Shown here piece by piece: positions 46,802 through 62,166 of a stretch of 64,000 nucleotides of DNA (position 1 is its first letter; each line of letters begins with the position of its first letter). The translations under genes were made by a program, and so were the position numbers. The stretch spans positions 81,828,001 to 81,892,000 of the forward strand of contig NC_092342.1 in the NCBI RefSeq assembly GCF_046630445.1, read 5' to 3'. This DNA comes from Rutidosis leptorrhynchoides. Taxonomy: Eukaryota; Streptophyta; Magnoliopsida; Asterales; Asteraceae. The notes under the pieces were generated by a model. That model was not told the origin of the DNA and searched no databases. It saw only the letters and a list, made by a program, of their open reading frames with translations.

Positions 46802-49400
46802 GTAAGCCCAGTTCAATGTGTACCTAAAAAGGGTGGCATGACTGTCATCACAAATGAAAAAAATGAGCTTATTTCTACTAGGACTATAACAGGATGGCGT
46901 GTTTGTATTGATTATAGAAAATTAAATGACGCCACCAGAAAAGATCACTTTCCTTTACCTTTCATTGATCAAATGTTGGAAAGATTAGCCGGGAATAGTT
47001 ACTATTATTTTCTTGATGGTTTCTCTGGATATTTTTAAATTCCAATAGCACCCGAGGACCAAGAGAAAACCACATTCACATGCCCTTATGGTACTTTTGC
47101 TTATAAACGCATGCCATTTAGACTTTGCAGCGCCCCTGCAACCTTTCAAAGGTGCATGATGGCGATTTTTCATGACATGATAGAAGAATGCATGGAAGTT
47201 TTCATGGATGACTTTTCAGTCTTCGGTGATACTTTTGAATCATATCTAATTAATCTTGAACGAATGCTTATTAGATGCGAGCAATCAAATCTAGTTCTTA
47301 ATTGGGAGAAATGCCATTTCATGGTTAGAGAAGGCATCGTTCTTGGTCATAAAATTTCAAAGGAAGGAATTGAAGTGGATAGAGCTAAAGTAGATGTAAT
47401 TTTTAAACTTCCATATCCCACCAATGTTAGATGAGTTAGGAGTTTTCTAGGGCATGCCGGTTTTTACCGACGTTTCATAAAAGATTTTTCTAAAATTGCC
47501 ACTCCTATGAATAAACTCCTAGAAAAGGATGCTCCGTTAATCTTTTTGGATGAATGCATCAAATCTTTTAATATTCTTAAAGAAAAACTCACTAATGCGC
47601 CGATCATGATAACTCCAAATTGGAATCTACCATTTGAACTTATGTGCGATGCAAGTGATTTTGCAATGGGAGCCGTTTTAGGACAAAGGATTGAAAAACG
47701 ATTTCAACCTATTTATTACGCTAGTAAGACATTACAAGGAGCACACACAAATTACACAACTACTGAAAAAGAACTCCTTGCTATTGTCTTTGCTTTTGAC
47801 AAATTTCGTTCATATCTCGTTCTAGCTAAAACGGTGGTCTATACCGACCATTCTGCTCTTAGATACCTATTTTCAAAACAAGATGCCAAACCACGATTAA
47901 TCCGTTGGATCTTACGCTTACAAGAGTTCGATATTGAAATCCGAGACAAAAAGGGAGCAGAAAATCTCGTCGCTGATCATCTTTCTCGTCTTGAAAATCC
48001 CAAATTAGAAGTTCTAAACGAATCGGCCATACAAGATAACTTTTCTGATGAATATCTCTTGAAAATCGATTATAGTAAAATTCCATGGTTTGCAGACTAT
48101 GCAAACTATTTAGTATGTGGATTCCTTGAAAAAGGGTTGTCGTACCAAAAACGAAAGAAATTCTTTAGTGATATAAAACACTATTTTTGGGAAGATCCAC
48201 ATTTGTTTAAAAGTTGTCCCGATGGAATAATCCGCCGATGCGTATTCGGGGATGAAGCTAGTCAAATCTTAAACCATTGTCACATAGGACCAACAGGAGG
48301 GCATTATGGGCCTCAACTTACAGCATGAAAAGTCTACGATGCTGGATTCTATTGGCCTACAATTTTCAAAGACGCGCACCTTCTTTGTAAATCCTGTGAT
48401 GCATGTCAAAGGGCCGGAAAAATAAGTCAACGTGATGAAATGCCACAAAATGTCATTCAAGTATGTGAAGTATTTGACGTTTGGGGTATTGACTTTATGG
48501 GTCCATTTCCAAAATCTCATATTAATCTCTACATTCTCGTTACCATTGATTATGTATCTAAATAGGCAGAAGCACAAGCTCTCCCAACTAACGATGCACG
48601 AGTTGTAGTCAACTTCTTAAAACGTCTTTTTGCAAGGTTTGGAACACCGAAAGCTTTAATAAGTGATCGGGGTACTCATTTTTGTAACAATCAACTTGAG
48701 AAAGTTCTTAAAAGATATGGAGTAACTCATAAAATCTCAACCGCTTATCATCTACAAACAAGTGGACAAGTTGAAAATACCAACCGAGCATTAAAACGTA
48801 TTCTAGAGAAAACCGTAGGATCAAATCCAAAGGAATGGTCCATGAAATTGGAGGATGCACTCTGGGCTTTTAGAACAGCCTACAAAACTCCAATTGGAAC
48901 CACACCTTTTAAACTCGTTTACGGAAAATCATGTCACCTTCCAGTAGAAATTGAGCATAAAGCATTTTGGGCTTTGAAGACATGTAATCTTGATTTGCAT
49001 GAAGCCGGACGTCTACAGTTAAGTCAACTAAACGAATTAGAAGAATTAAGACATGAAGCATATGAAAATTCGTTAATCTATAAGGAAAGAACGAAGAAAT
49101 GGCATGATAAAAGAATCAGAAGTTCAAAAGAATTTAAAGAAGGAGACAGAGTTCTTCTTTTCAATTCACGATTCAAGCTATTTCCTGGAAAATTGAAATC
49201 AAGATGGTCTGGACCATTCATAGTCAAAAGAGTTTTCCCATACAGAACAATAGAGTTAATAAATTCAAATGGGATTGAATTTAAAGTTAATGGTCACAGA
49301 GTTAAACATTACATACATGGTCCAATGGAAGTTGACAATGAAATTAATCATAATTTCACCACTCAAGAAAACCCTCAGAATGAAAACATAAATATGTTAT
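46802..49400 (+). pseudogene. Athila reverse transcriptase, RNase H and integrase
   Basis: In phase with gag. RT: GWRVCIDYRKLND, TAA at 47036-47038, then FAYKRMPF, FMDD catalytic box (about 47203) and a TGA near 47432. RNase [15 protein letters not shown] and [10 protein letters not shown]. Integrase zinc region: H...H and CKSCDACQ, with a TGA at 48326-48328 between them. Core: [10 protein letters not shown], a TAG near 48563, ISDRGTHFC and SGQVENTNR, so D-D-E residues are kept. The C-terminal part has GDRVLLFNSRFKLFPGKL and WSGPFIVK. Most of the stops fit C:G to T:A changes at Arg, Trp or Gln codons. Confidence 0.88.
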
Positions 49401-49554
49401 CAACAACATTTGAAAAACCAAAATTGGAAGACGGGAAAGCTTCAAATTGGAGTGATGAAGAAGAATTCCTATACAAACCTCCCATTCCAAGAAACGAAGA
49501 AAAATGTGAACAAGAAGTTCAAGTAGAAGTGAAAGAACCAAGAAAAGATCACCC

Positions 49555-50345
49555 GGAAAAGGTTAACAAACCAACTCTACTTACTAAAGTAGGAGACCTT
49601 GGTGAATTTATTATTTATTGCTTGCTTAATGATGGTGCTATGTATAATGGACTCGCAGATTTAGGAGTAAGTGCAAATATTATGCCTCTTTCCTTATATA
49701 AAAGATTAGGTGTAGGTAAATTAAGACCAACCAAAATAGGTGTTCAATTATTTGATCAAACAATTAAACACCCGGTTGAAATAACCAATAATTTACTTGT
49801 TAAAGTGGGAAGTTTGACCTTTATTGCAAACTTTATAGTTATTAATATAGAGGAAGACCTTGATATTCCTCTAATTTTAGGTCGCCCATTTTTAACAACC
49901 ACCTAAGCATTCATTGATGTAAGAGAAGGTAGAATGACACTTAGGGATGGTGACAATCGGTTACCTTTGTGAACCGAAAGTTTAGATCTCCACCAACCAA
50001 AACTGTTGAACCAATAAAAATGCCTAAGTGTGGAGAAGATGAAGAAACACCTAATGATGAACCAATAACAAAGAACCCCATTGTTGATACGAAATTAGAT
50101 GAACCCGTTTTCAACTGTTCAACGAAGAAACTTTATAAACGGATTCAAGATGCTAAGATTAAGGGAAACTTTAAGTTATGTAACCGATTAGTATCCAATT
50201 TGTCGCCTAAAGAAAAGGCAATGTTAGTTGAATTTGTGAAAGTTACAGAGGAAATCAACAATTGGCTTGAAGCAAAAGTCAGAGATATACAAGTTGTTGA
50301 TAGTCCAATTGAAAACAAAGTTAATCACAATTTCGACACCACAGC
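49555..50345 (+). pseudogene. Second retropepsin-like domain downstream of Athila integrase
   Basis: Still in the pol frame, after an acidic linker, comes a domain with GLADLGVSANIMPLSLYKRL (Asp at 49658-49660), LVKVGSLTF and ILGRPFL. This is the same order and spacing as the gag-proximal protease at about 45.8-46.2 kb, but well diverged from it. A TAA at 49904-49906 follows; the match continues (AFIDVREGRMTL) to a TGA at about 49970. A one-base frame change then leads to MNRKFRSPPTKTVEP, a charged tail that ends at the family-A LTR. It could be an internal duplication or a piece from a related element. Confidence 0.7.
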
Positions 50346-50548
50346 TGTAGTGACCCGAACTTTTCTATGTTTATATATATTAAATAAAATTGATATTTAC
50401 ATGATTAAGTATTTCCAACATGTTAAGCAATCAAACTTGTTAAGACTTGATTAATTGAAATAGGTTTTATATAGACAATTGACCACCCAAGTTGACCGGC
50501 GATTCACGAACGTTAAAACTTGTAAAAACTATATGATGACATACATAT

Positions 50549-50647
<99 letters not shown>

Positions 50648-53496
50648 TCATGATATTATGATAAGTGTGTACCTCATTAAGTATTTTAACAATGAGTTAT
50701 ATACATAAAAATGAGACTATTGAATTAAGAAACTTGAAAACGGTATATATAACGATTATCGTTATAACAACGTCTTACTAATTACATATGAATCATTTTA
50801 AGATATTGATACACTATATATAAACATGTTAAATGATAAGTAAACATATCATTAAGTATAATAACAATGAACTACATATGTAAAAACAAGACTACTAACT
50901 TAAGGATTTCTAAACGAGACATATATGTAACGATTATCGTTGTAACGACATTTAACTGTATATATATCATATTAAGATATATTAATACATCATTATATCA
51001 TGATAATGTAATAATTTAACATCTCATTAGATATAATAAACAACGTGTTAACAACATTTAACAAGATCGTTAACTTAAAGGTTTCAAAACAACATTTACA
51101 TGTAACGACTAACGATGACTTAACGACTCAGTTAAAATGTATATACATGTAGTGTTTTAATATGTATTCATACACTTTTGAAAGACTTCAAGACACTTAT
51201 CCAAGTACTTCTACTTAACAAAAATGCTTACGATTACATCCTCATTCATTTTCATCAACAATTCTACTCGTATGCACTCGTATTTGTACTTGTACAATAC
51301 ACAGCTTCTAAATGTATTTACTATTTATATATACACTCCAATGATCAGCTCTTAGCAGCCCATGTGAGTTACCTAACCATGTGGGAACCCTCATTTAGCA
51401 TCTAGCATCACTTATGAGCAAGGAAACAAAAACAAGAACTCCTTTTAACCCCACTCACCTTCACCACTCACCACCTACTCCATTTCACTTCCAATTTTCT
51501 TCCCAATTCTCTATCAAAACACACACACTCTTCCATGAACGTCTAATTTACTATTTTTCCAGCAAAAATCATCAAATACAAGCTTTGGTTATTACCTATA
51601 ATCATCATAAAAACAATTACTCAAGAACACATCAAGAACACTTCCAAGTTTACAAGTTTACTTCCAAGTTTCCTAATCCATTCCAAGCAATCATCTAAGA
51701 TCAAGAAACCTTTATTATTTATAGTGGGTTATCTTTCTAAATCAAGGTAATATTCATATTCAAGCTTTGATTCAATTTCTATAACTATAACTATCTTAAT
51801 TCGAGTAATAATCTTACTTGAACTTATTTTTGTGTCATGATTCTATTTCAAGAACTTCCAAGCCATCAAAGATCCTTTGAAGCTCAAGTTATTTTTTCAT
51901 CATTTCCAGTAGGTTTACCTACTAAACTTGATGTAGTAATGATGTTCATAACATCATTCGATTCATATATGTATAACTATCTTATTCGAAGGTTTAAACA
52001 TGTAATCACTAGAACATAGTTTAGTTAATTCTAAACTTGTTCGCAAACAAAAGTTAATCCTTCTAACTTGACTTTTAAAATCAACTAAACATATGTTCTA
52101 TATCTATATGATATGCTAACTTAATGATTTAAAACCTGAAAACACGAAAAACACCGTAAAACCGGATATACGCCGTCGTAGTAACACCGCGGGCTATTTT
52201 GGTTTAGTTAATTAAAAACTATGATAAACTTTGATTTAAAAGTTGTTCTTCTGGGAAAATGATTTTTCTTATGAACATGAAACTATATCCAAAAATCATA
52301 GTTAAACTCAAAGTGGAAGTATGTTTTCCAAAATGGTCATCTAGACGTCGTTCTTTCGACTGAAATGACTACCTTTATAAAAACGACTTGTAATCTGTAT
52401 TTCTGACTATAAGCTTATACTTTTTATGTTTAGATTCATAAAATTAAGTTCAATATGAAACCATAGCAACTTGAATCACTCAAAATAGATTTAAAACGAA
52501 AAAGTTATGGGTAAAACAAGATTGGATAATTTTTCTTGTTGTAGCTACGTGAAAATTGGTAACAAATCTATATTAATCATATCCTAGCTAACTCATATTG
52601 TATTATACATGTATTCTAATATATTATGTAATCTTGGGATCCTATAGACACGAATACAAAGTTTTGACATATCATATCGACCCATCTATATATATATTTC
52701 GGAACAACCATAGACACTCTATATGCAGTAATGTTGGAGTTAGCTATACAGGGTTGAGGTTGATTCCAAAATATTATATATACTTTGAGTTGTGATCTAG
52801 TCTGAGGCTTGTATACACGAGGTCGTGGATTGATTCGAGATATATATATTGCTTTATTTCTGTACATCTAACTGTGGACAACTAGTTGTAGGTTACTAAC
52901 AAGGACAGCTGACTTAATAAACTTAAAATAGTAAAACGTATTAAAAATGTTGTAAATATATTTTGAACATACTTTGATATATATGTACATATTTGTTATA
53001 GGTTCGTGAATCGGCCAGTGGCCAAGTCTTACTTCCCGACGAAGTAAAAATATGTGAAAGTGAGTTATAGTCCCACTTTTAAAATCTAATATTTTGGGTT
53101 GAGAATACATGCAGTTTTGAAAATAATTTACAAAATAGACACAAGTATTGAAACTACATTCTATGTTGAATCGTTATACCGGATATCGCCCTTGTTGAAC
53201 TTGGTAACCTAAGAATTGATGTTTATTATAATTGCCACCAATTGACGCGAATCCTAAAGATAGATCTATGGGCCATTGACAAGCCCCAATCAGAGAATTT
53301 GAACTGCTTTAGTACTTCGATATTTATATATGGGGATATTCTAGATGCATTTGTTAATGTCGGTTACCAGGTGTTCAACCATACAAATGATTTTTATGCA
53401 GATTGCATGTTATTGAAAGATGAAATCTTGTGGTCTATTATAAAATTTGATATATAGGTTAAACCTATAACTCACCAACATTTTTGTTGATGTTTT
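50346..53496 (+). repeat. Truncated family-A LTR (last 0.35 kb missing)
   Basis: Starts TGTAGTGACCCGAAC and follows the solo LTR at 27672 with clear divergence to the phrase CCAACATTTTTGTTGATGTTT, where homology stops. It contains (TA)n at 50551-50642 and two AACGATTATCGTT palindromes (50751-50763, 50929-50941) within a tandemly duplicated unit of about 180 bp. Confidence 0.85.
50551..50642. repeat. (TA)n microsatellite in the family-A LTR
   Basis: About 92 bp of TA repeats. Confidence 0.95.
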
Positions 53497-53699
53497 CAAG
53501 CCCTAACATGACCTAAACTTTTTTCAACCCAAAATCCACCAACAATGTCAACAACACTCACAATTTGCTTCAAACGCCCATTTGTGACCTAGATGAGTTT
53601 TCTCAAAAACATGCGAGTTCAAACCCTAGCATCAAATTGAATAAGAACTGGAGTTGGGACTTACCACCACTATCACAATGTAGCTAGGAACGTCGCTAG
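53497..53699. other. Short unassigned sequence between two opposed family-A LTRs
   Basis: About 200 bp that does not match family A. No domain is seen. It ends GCTAG (53695-53699), the expected left target-duplication copy of the next element. Confidence 0.5.
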
Positions 53700-56600
53700 T
53701 GAAATGTCCCGTTCTTATTGATTAAAAACGTTCCATATTAATTGATTTCGTTGCGAGGTTTTGACCTCTATATGAGACGTTTTTCAAAGACTGCATTCAT
53801 TTTTAAAACAAACCATAACCTTTATTTCATAAATAAAGGTTTAAAAAGCTTTACGTAGATTATCAAATAATGATAATCTAAAATATCCTGTTTACACACG
53901 ACCATTACATAATGGTTTACAATACAAATATGTTACATCGAAATCAGTTTCTTGAATGCAGTTTTTACACAATATCATACAAACATGGACTCCAAATCTT
54001 GTCCTTATTTTAGTATGCAACAGCGGAAGCTCTTAGTATTCACCTGAGAATAAACATGCTTTAAACGTCAACAAAAATGTTGGTGAGTTATAGGTTTAAC
54101 CTATATATATCAAATCGTAACAATAGACCACAAGATTTCATATTTCAATACACATCCCATACATAGAGATAAAAATCATTCATATGGTGAACACCTGGTA
54201 ACCGACATTAACAAGATGCATATATAAGAATATCCCCATCATTCCGGGACACCCTTCGGATATGATATAAATTTCGAAGTACTAAAGCATCCGGTACTTT
54301 GGATGGGGTTTGTTAGGCCCAATAGATCTATCTTTAGGATTCGCGTCAATTAGGGTGTCTGTTCCCTAATTCTTAGATTACCAGACTTAATAAAAAGGGG
54401 CATATTCGATTTCGATAATTCAACCATAGAATGTAATTTCACGTACTTGTGTCTATTTTGTAAATCATTTATAAAACCTGCATGTACTCTCATCCCAAAA
54501 ATATTAGATTTTAAATTGGGACTATAACTCACTTTCACAGATTTTTACTTCGTCGGGAAGTAAGACTTGGCCACTGGTTGATTCACGAACCTATAACAAT
54601 ATATACATATATATCAAAGTATGTTCAAAATATATTTACAACACTTTTAATATATTTTGATGTTTTAAGTTTATTAAGTCAGCTGTCCTCGTTAGTAACC
54701 TACAACTAGTTGTCCACAGTTAGATGTACAGAAATAAATCGATAAATATTATCTTGAATCAATTCACGACCAAGTGTATACGTATCTCAGTATTGATCAC
54801 AACTCAAACTATATATATTTTAGAATCAACCTCAACCCTGTATAGCTAACTCCAACATTCACATATAGAGTGTCTATGGTTGTTCCGAAATATATATAGA
54901 TGTGTTGACATGATAGGTCGAAACATTGTATACGTGTCTATGGTATCTCAAGATTACATAATATACAATACAGGTTGATTAAGTTATGGTTGGAATAGAT
55001 TTGTTACCAATTTTCACGTAGCTAAAATGAGAAAAATTATCCAATCTTGTTTTACCCATAACTTCTTCATTTTAAATCCGTTTTGAGTGAATCAAATTGA
55101 TATGGTTCCATATTGAACTATATTTTATGAATCTAAACAGAAAAAGTATAGCTTTATAGTCGGAAAAATAAGTTACAAGTCGTTTTTGTAAAGGTAGTCA
55201 TTTCAGTCGAAAGAACGACGTCTAGATGACCATTTTAGAAAACATACTTCCACTTTGAGTTTAACCATAATTTTTGGATATAGTTTCATGTTCATAATAA
55301 AAATCATTTTCTCAGAATAACAACTTTTAAATCAAAGTTTATCATAGTTTTTAATTAAATAACCCAAAACAGCCCGCGGTGTTACTACAACGGCGTAAAT
55401 CCGGTTTTACGGTGTTTTTCGTGTTTCCAGGTTTTAAATCATTAAGTTAGCATATCATATAGATATAGAACATGTGTTTAGTTGATTTTAAAAGTCAAGT
55501 TAGAAGGATTAACTTTTGTTTGCGAACAAGTTTAGAATTAACTAAACTATGTTCTAGTGATTACAAGTTTAAACCTTCGAATAAGATAGCTTTATATGTA
55601 TGAATCGAATGATGTTATGAACATAATTACTACCTTAAGTTCCTTGGATAAACCTACTGGAAAAGAGAAAAATGGATCTAGCTTCAACGGATCCTTGGAT
55701 GGCTCGAAGTTCTTGAAGCAGAATCATGACACGAAAACAAGTTCAAGTAAGATCATCACTTGAAATAAGATTGTTATAGTTATAGAAATTGAACCAAAGT
55801 TTGAATATGATTATTACCTTGTATTAGAATGATAACCTACTGTAAGAAACAAAGATTTCTTGAGGTTGGATGATCACCTTACAAGATTGGAAGTGAGCTA
55901 GCAAACTTGAAAGTATTCTTGATTTTATGTAACTAGAACTTGTAGAATTTATGAAGAACACTTAGAACTTGAAGATAGAACTTGAGAGAGATCAATTAGA
56001 TGAAGAAAATTGAAGAATGAAAGTGTTTGTAGGTGTTTTTGGTCGTTGGTGTATGGATTAGATATAAAGGATATGTAATTTTGTTTTCATGTAAATAAGT
56101 CATGAATGATTACTCATATTTTTGTAATTTTATGAGATATTTCATGCTAGTTGCCAAATGATGGTTCCCACATGTGTTATGTGACTCAAATGTGCTGCTA
56201 AGAGCTGATCATTGGAGTGTATATACCAATAATACATACATCTAAAAGCTGTGTATTGTACGAGTACGAATACGGGTGCATACGAGTAGAATTGTTGATG
56301 AAACTGAACGAGGATGTAATTGTAAGCATTTTTGTTAAGTAGAAGTATTTTGATAAGTGTATTGAAGTCTTTCAAAAGTGTATGAATACATATTAAAACA
56401 CTACATGTATATACATTTTAACTGAGTAGTTAAGTCATCGTTAGTCGTTACATGTAAATGTTGTTTTGAAACCTTTAGGTTAACGATCTTGTTGAATGTT
56501 GTTAACCCATTATTTATTATAACAAATGAGATGTTAAATTGTTATATTATCATGATATTATGATATATAATATATCTTAGTATGATATATATACAGTTAA

Positions 56601-57123
56601 ATGTCGTTACAACGATAATCGTTACATATATGTCTCGTTTCGAAATCATTAAGTTAGTAGTCTTATTTTTACATATGTATTTCATTGTTAATACACTTAA
56701 TAATATATTTACTTATCATTTAACATAATTAACCAAGTGTATCAATATCTTAATATGATTCATATGTACCTAGTAAGACGTTGTTATAACGATAATCGTT
56801 ATATATATCGTTTTCGAGTTTCTTAAATTAATAGTCTCATTTTTATGTATATAACTCATTGTTAAAATACCTAATGAGATACATACTTATAATAAAATCA
56901 TGTTAACTATATATATAACCATATATATGTCATCGTATAGTTTTTACAAGTTTTAACGTTCGTGAATCACCGGTCAACTTGGGTGGTCAATTGTCTATAT
57001 GAAACATATTTCAATTAATCAAGTCTTAACAAGTTTGATTGCTTAACATGTTGGAAACATTTAATCATGTAAATATCAATCTCAATTAATATATATAAAC
57101 ATGGAAAAGTTCAGGTCACTACA
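53700..57123 (-). repeat. 3' LTR of the family-A Gypsy
   Basis: 3424 bp, plus-strand start TGAAATGTCCCG, end GGTCACTACA; reverse complement of the family-A LTR. It carries two AACGATAATCGTT palindromes (56611-56623, 56788-56800) in a duplicated unit of about 180 bp. Confidence 0.92.
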
Positions 57124-57158
57124 GTACCTACCCGTTAAATAAATTTCGTCCCAAAATT

Positions 57159-58955
<1,797 letters not shown>

Positions 58956-60871
58956 TCATTGCATTAATACACAACCGAGACCTTGCTTTGATGCATCACA
59001 ATAAATCACAAAATCATCATTCCCTTCAGGCAATGACAATATAGGTGCCGTAGTTAGCTTTTTCTTCAATAACTGAAACGCTTTCTCTTGTTCATCATTC
59101 CATTCAAATTTCTTCCCTTTATGCGTTAATGCAGTCAAGGGTTTTGCTATTCTGGAAAAGTCTTGGATGAACCTTCTGTAGTAATCAGCTAGTCCTAAAA
59201 ACTGGCGTATGTGTTTCGGAGTTTTGGTTTCCCACTTTTCAACAGTTTCTATCTTTGCCGGATCCACCTTAATACCTTCTTTGTTCACTATGTGACCGAG
59301 GAATTGAACTTCTTCCAACCAAAATGCACACTTTGAAAACTTAGCGTACAATTCTTCCTTCCTCAATACTTCTAACACCTTTCTCAAATGTTCACCGTGT
59401 TCTTGGTCATTCTTTGAGTAAATAAGTATGTCATCAATGAAAACAATGACAAACTTGTCAAGGTATGGTCCACACACTCGGTTCATAAGGTTCATGAACA
59501 CAGCTGGTGAATTAGTTAAACCAAACGGCATGACCATAAACTCGTAATGACCGTAACGTGTTCTGAAAGCAGTCTTTGGAATATCATCTTCTTTCACCCG
59601 CATTTGATGATACCCGGAACGTAAGTCAATCTTTGAATAAACAGACGAGCCTTGTAGTTGATCAAATAAGTCGTCGATTCTCGGTAGTGGGTAGCGGTTC
59701 TTGATGGTAAGTTTGTTCAACTCTCGGTAGTCGATACACAACCTGAATGTACCATCTTTCTTCTTGACAAACAAAACAGGAGCTCCCCACGGTGATGTGC
59801 TTGGTCGAATGAAACCACGCTCTAAAAGTTCTTGTAATTGGCTTTGCAGTTCTTTCATCTCGCTGGGTGCGAGTCTGTAAGGAGCACGAGCTATTGGTGC
59901 AGCTCCTGGTACAAGATCTATTTGAAATTCAACGGATCGATGTGGGGGTAATCCCGGTAATTCTTTCGAAAATACATCGGGAAATTCTTTTGCAATGGGA
60001 ACATCATTGATGCTCTTTTCTTCAGTTTGTACTTTCTCGACGTGTGCTAGAACAGCATAGCAACCTTTTCTTATTAGTTTTTGTGCCTTCAAATTACTAA
60101 TAAGATGTAGCTTCGTGTTGCCCTTTTCTCCGTACACCATTAAGGGTTTTCCTTTTTCTCGTATAATGCGAATTGCATTTTTGTAACAAACGATCTCTGC
60201 TTTCACTTCTTTCAACCAGTCCATACCGATTATCACATCAAAACTCCCTAACTCTACTGGTATCAAATCAATCTTAAATGTTTCGCTAACCAGTTTAATT
60301 TCTCGATTCCGACATATATTATCTGCTGAAATTAATTTACCATTTGCTAATTCGAGTAAAAATTTACTATCCAAAGGCGTCAATGGACAACTTAATTTAG
60401 CACAAAAATCTCTACTCATATAGCTTATATCCGCACCCAAATCAAATAAAACGTAAGCAGATTTATTGTCAATAAGAAACGTACCCGTAACAAGCTCCGG
60501 GTCTTCCTGTGCCTCTGCCGCATTAATATTGAAAACTCTTCCGCGGCCTTGTCCATTGGTGTTCTCCTGGTTCGGGCAATTTCTAATAATGTGGCCCGGT
60601 TTTTCACATTTATAACAAACTACATTGGCATAACTTGCTCCGACACTACTTGCTCCGCCATTACTCGTTCCGACACCATTTGTTCCTTTCGTTCTATTAA
60701 CCCCTGGTCTGTAGACCTCACACTTCGCCGCGCTATGACCATTTCTTTTACACTTGTTGCAAAATTTGGTGCAGAACCCCGAGTGATACTTTTCACACCT
60801 TTGGCATAGCTGCTTCTGATTGTTGTTATTGTTGCGGTTATTATTGTTGTTGGGATGATTGTTGTAGTTGC

Positions 60872-60905
<34 letters not shown>

Positions 60906-61739
60906 GGGCCGTTTGTTGTAGTTGCGATTGATGTTGCGATTGTTGGGATAATTGTTGCGATTATTGTTGTAATTGCTGTTGTTGTTGTATTGGTGATTCT
61001 TATCACCGTTTTCCTCCCACTTTCTTTTAACTTGCTTAACATTGGCCTCTTCAGCAGTCTGTTCTTTAATTCTTTCTTCAATATGGTTCACGAGTTTGTG
61101 AGCCATTCTACATGCCTGTTGTATGGAGGCGGGCTCGTGTGAACTTATATCTTCTTGGATTCTTTCCGGTAATCCTTTCACAAACGCGTCGATCTTCTCT
61201 TCCTCATCTTCGAATGCTCCTGGACACAATAGGCACAATTCTGTTAATCGTCTTTCGTACGTGGTAATATCAAATCCTTGGGTTCGTAACCCTCTAAGTT
61301 CTGTCTTGAGCTTATTGACCTCGGTTCTGGGACGGTACTTCTCGTTCATCAAGTGCTTGAATGCTGACCACGGTAGTGCGTACGCATCGTCTTGTCCCAC
61401 TTGCTCTAGATAGGTATTCCACCATGTTAACGCAGAACCTGTGAAGGTATGCGTAGCGTACTTCACTTTGTCCTCTTCAGTACACTTACTTATGGCAAAC
61501 ACCGATTCGACCTTCTCGGTTCACCGTTTCAATCCGATCGGTCCTTCGGTTCCATCAAATTCCAAAGGTTTGCAGGCAGTGAATTCTTTGTAGGTGCATC
61601 CTACACGATTTCCTGTACTGCTAGATCCAAGGTTATTGTTTGTATGTAGCGCAGCCTGTACTGCGCCTATGTTTGAAGCTAGAAAAGTATGGAATTCCTC
61701 TTCATTCATATTCACGGTGTGTCGAGTAGTCGGTGCCAT
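58956..61739 (-). pseudogene. Family-A gag, protease and reverse transcriptase
   Basis: Gag Met at 61739 (MAPTTRHTVNMNEEEF), TGA at 61521-61523 where the family has Trp, then an 848-codon frame. Gag core: [11 protein letters not shown] and [14 protein letters not shown] very Asn-rich linker is coded by a GTT/AAC microsatellite. Knuckles: [14 protein letters not shown] and [14 protein letters not shown]. The protease reads FDLGAD where chromoviruses normally have DTG or DSG, probably inactivating. [43 protein letters not shown]. It ends in RNase H at [15 protein letters not shown]. Confidence 0.9.
60829..60990. repeat. GTT-rich trinucleotide repeat in gag
   Basis: Interrupted GTT/GTA/ATT triplets in phase with gag encode runs of Asn on the minus strand, including one run of 11. 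Confidence 0.9.
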
Positions 61740-62166
61740 TTCCTTCAAAATATTCAAATGGAACAAGTTAATCATACAGAATATTAAGAGTAGTTAATAG
61801 TATTTCGTAGCATAATATGAACTCATTTATAAAAGCTTTTTCTTCATATTAGCGTTTTATAAGTTTAAATTCGGGTAGTACCTACCCGTTAAGTTCATAC
61901 TTAGTAGCTAATATACAATTCAACTACTACAATTCTATATGAAAAACTGATTATAATAATATTTCGCGTTCAAACTTTTACACAATATTTTACAAACTTA
62001 CAATACCGCTTATTTTACTTATAGCATGAAATATAGCACACAATAAATTTGATACAAGATGGTTGTGAAGATAATTCTAGCTAGTACACAAGTCGTTCAG
62101 CAAAGGCAATAAAGACACGTAATTCATACGTCCAGAAACAAGTCATGCATTCTGGTTTTACTAGGA
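61740..62166 (-). other. Leader between the F-box frame and gag, no gene seen
   Basis: AT-rich and without a domain. It includes an in-frame ATG at 61775, but the gag start at 61739 is preferred on motif grounds. Confidence 0.4.

Larger units (their letters stand above)
40733..50345 (+). mobile_element. Athila-type Ty3/Gypsy retrotransposon, 5' complete, 3' end lost
   Basis: 5' LTR, Asp-tRNA-type primer site, long leader, then one reading frame for gag, protease, RT, RNase H and integrase from 43781 to 49906. It is interrupted by about seven stops but no frameshift up to 49906. The 3' part is replaced at 50346 by a family-A LTR; no 3' LTR is seen, so no TSD test is possible. The integrase is followed by a second protease-like domain rather than by a recognisable envelope-like gene. 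Confidence 0.88.

Noticed and set aside
50479..50661. Frame encoding repeated Tyr-Ile
   Set aside because: Pure translation of the (TA)n microsatellite.
60855..61142. Poly-Val plus-strand frame
   Set aside because: Antisense of the Asn-rich linker in gag.
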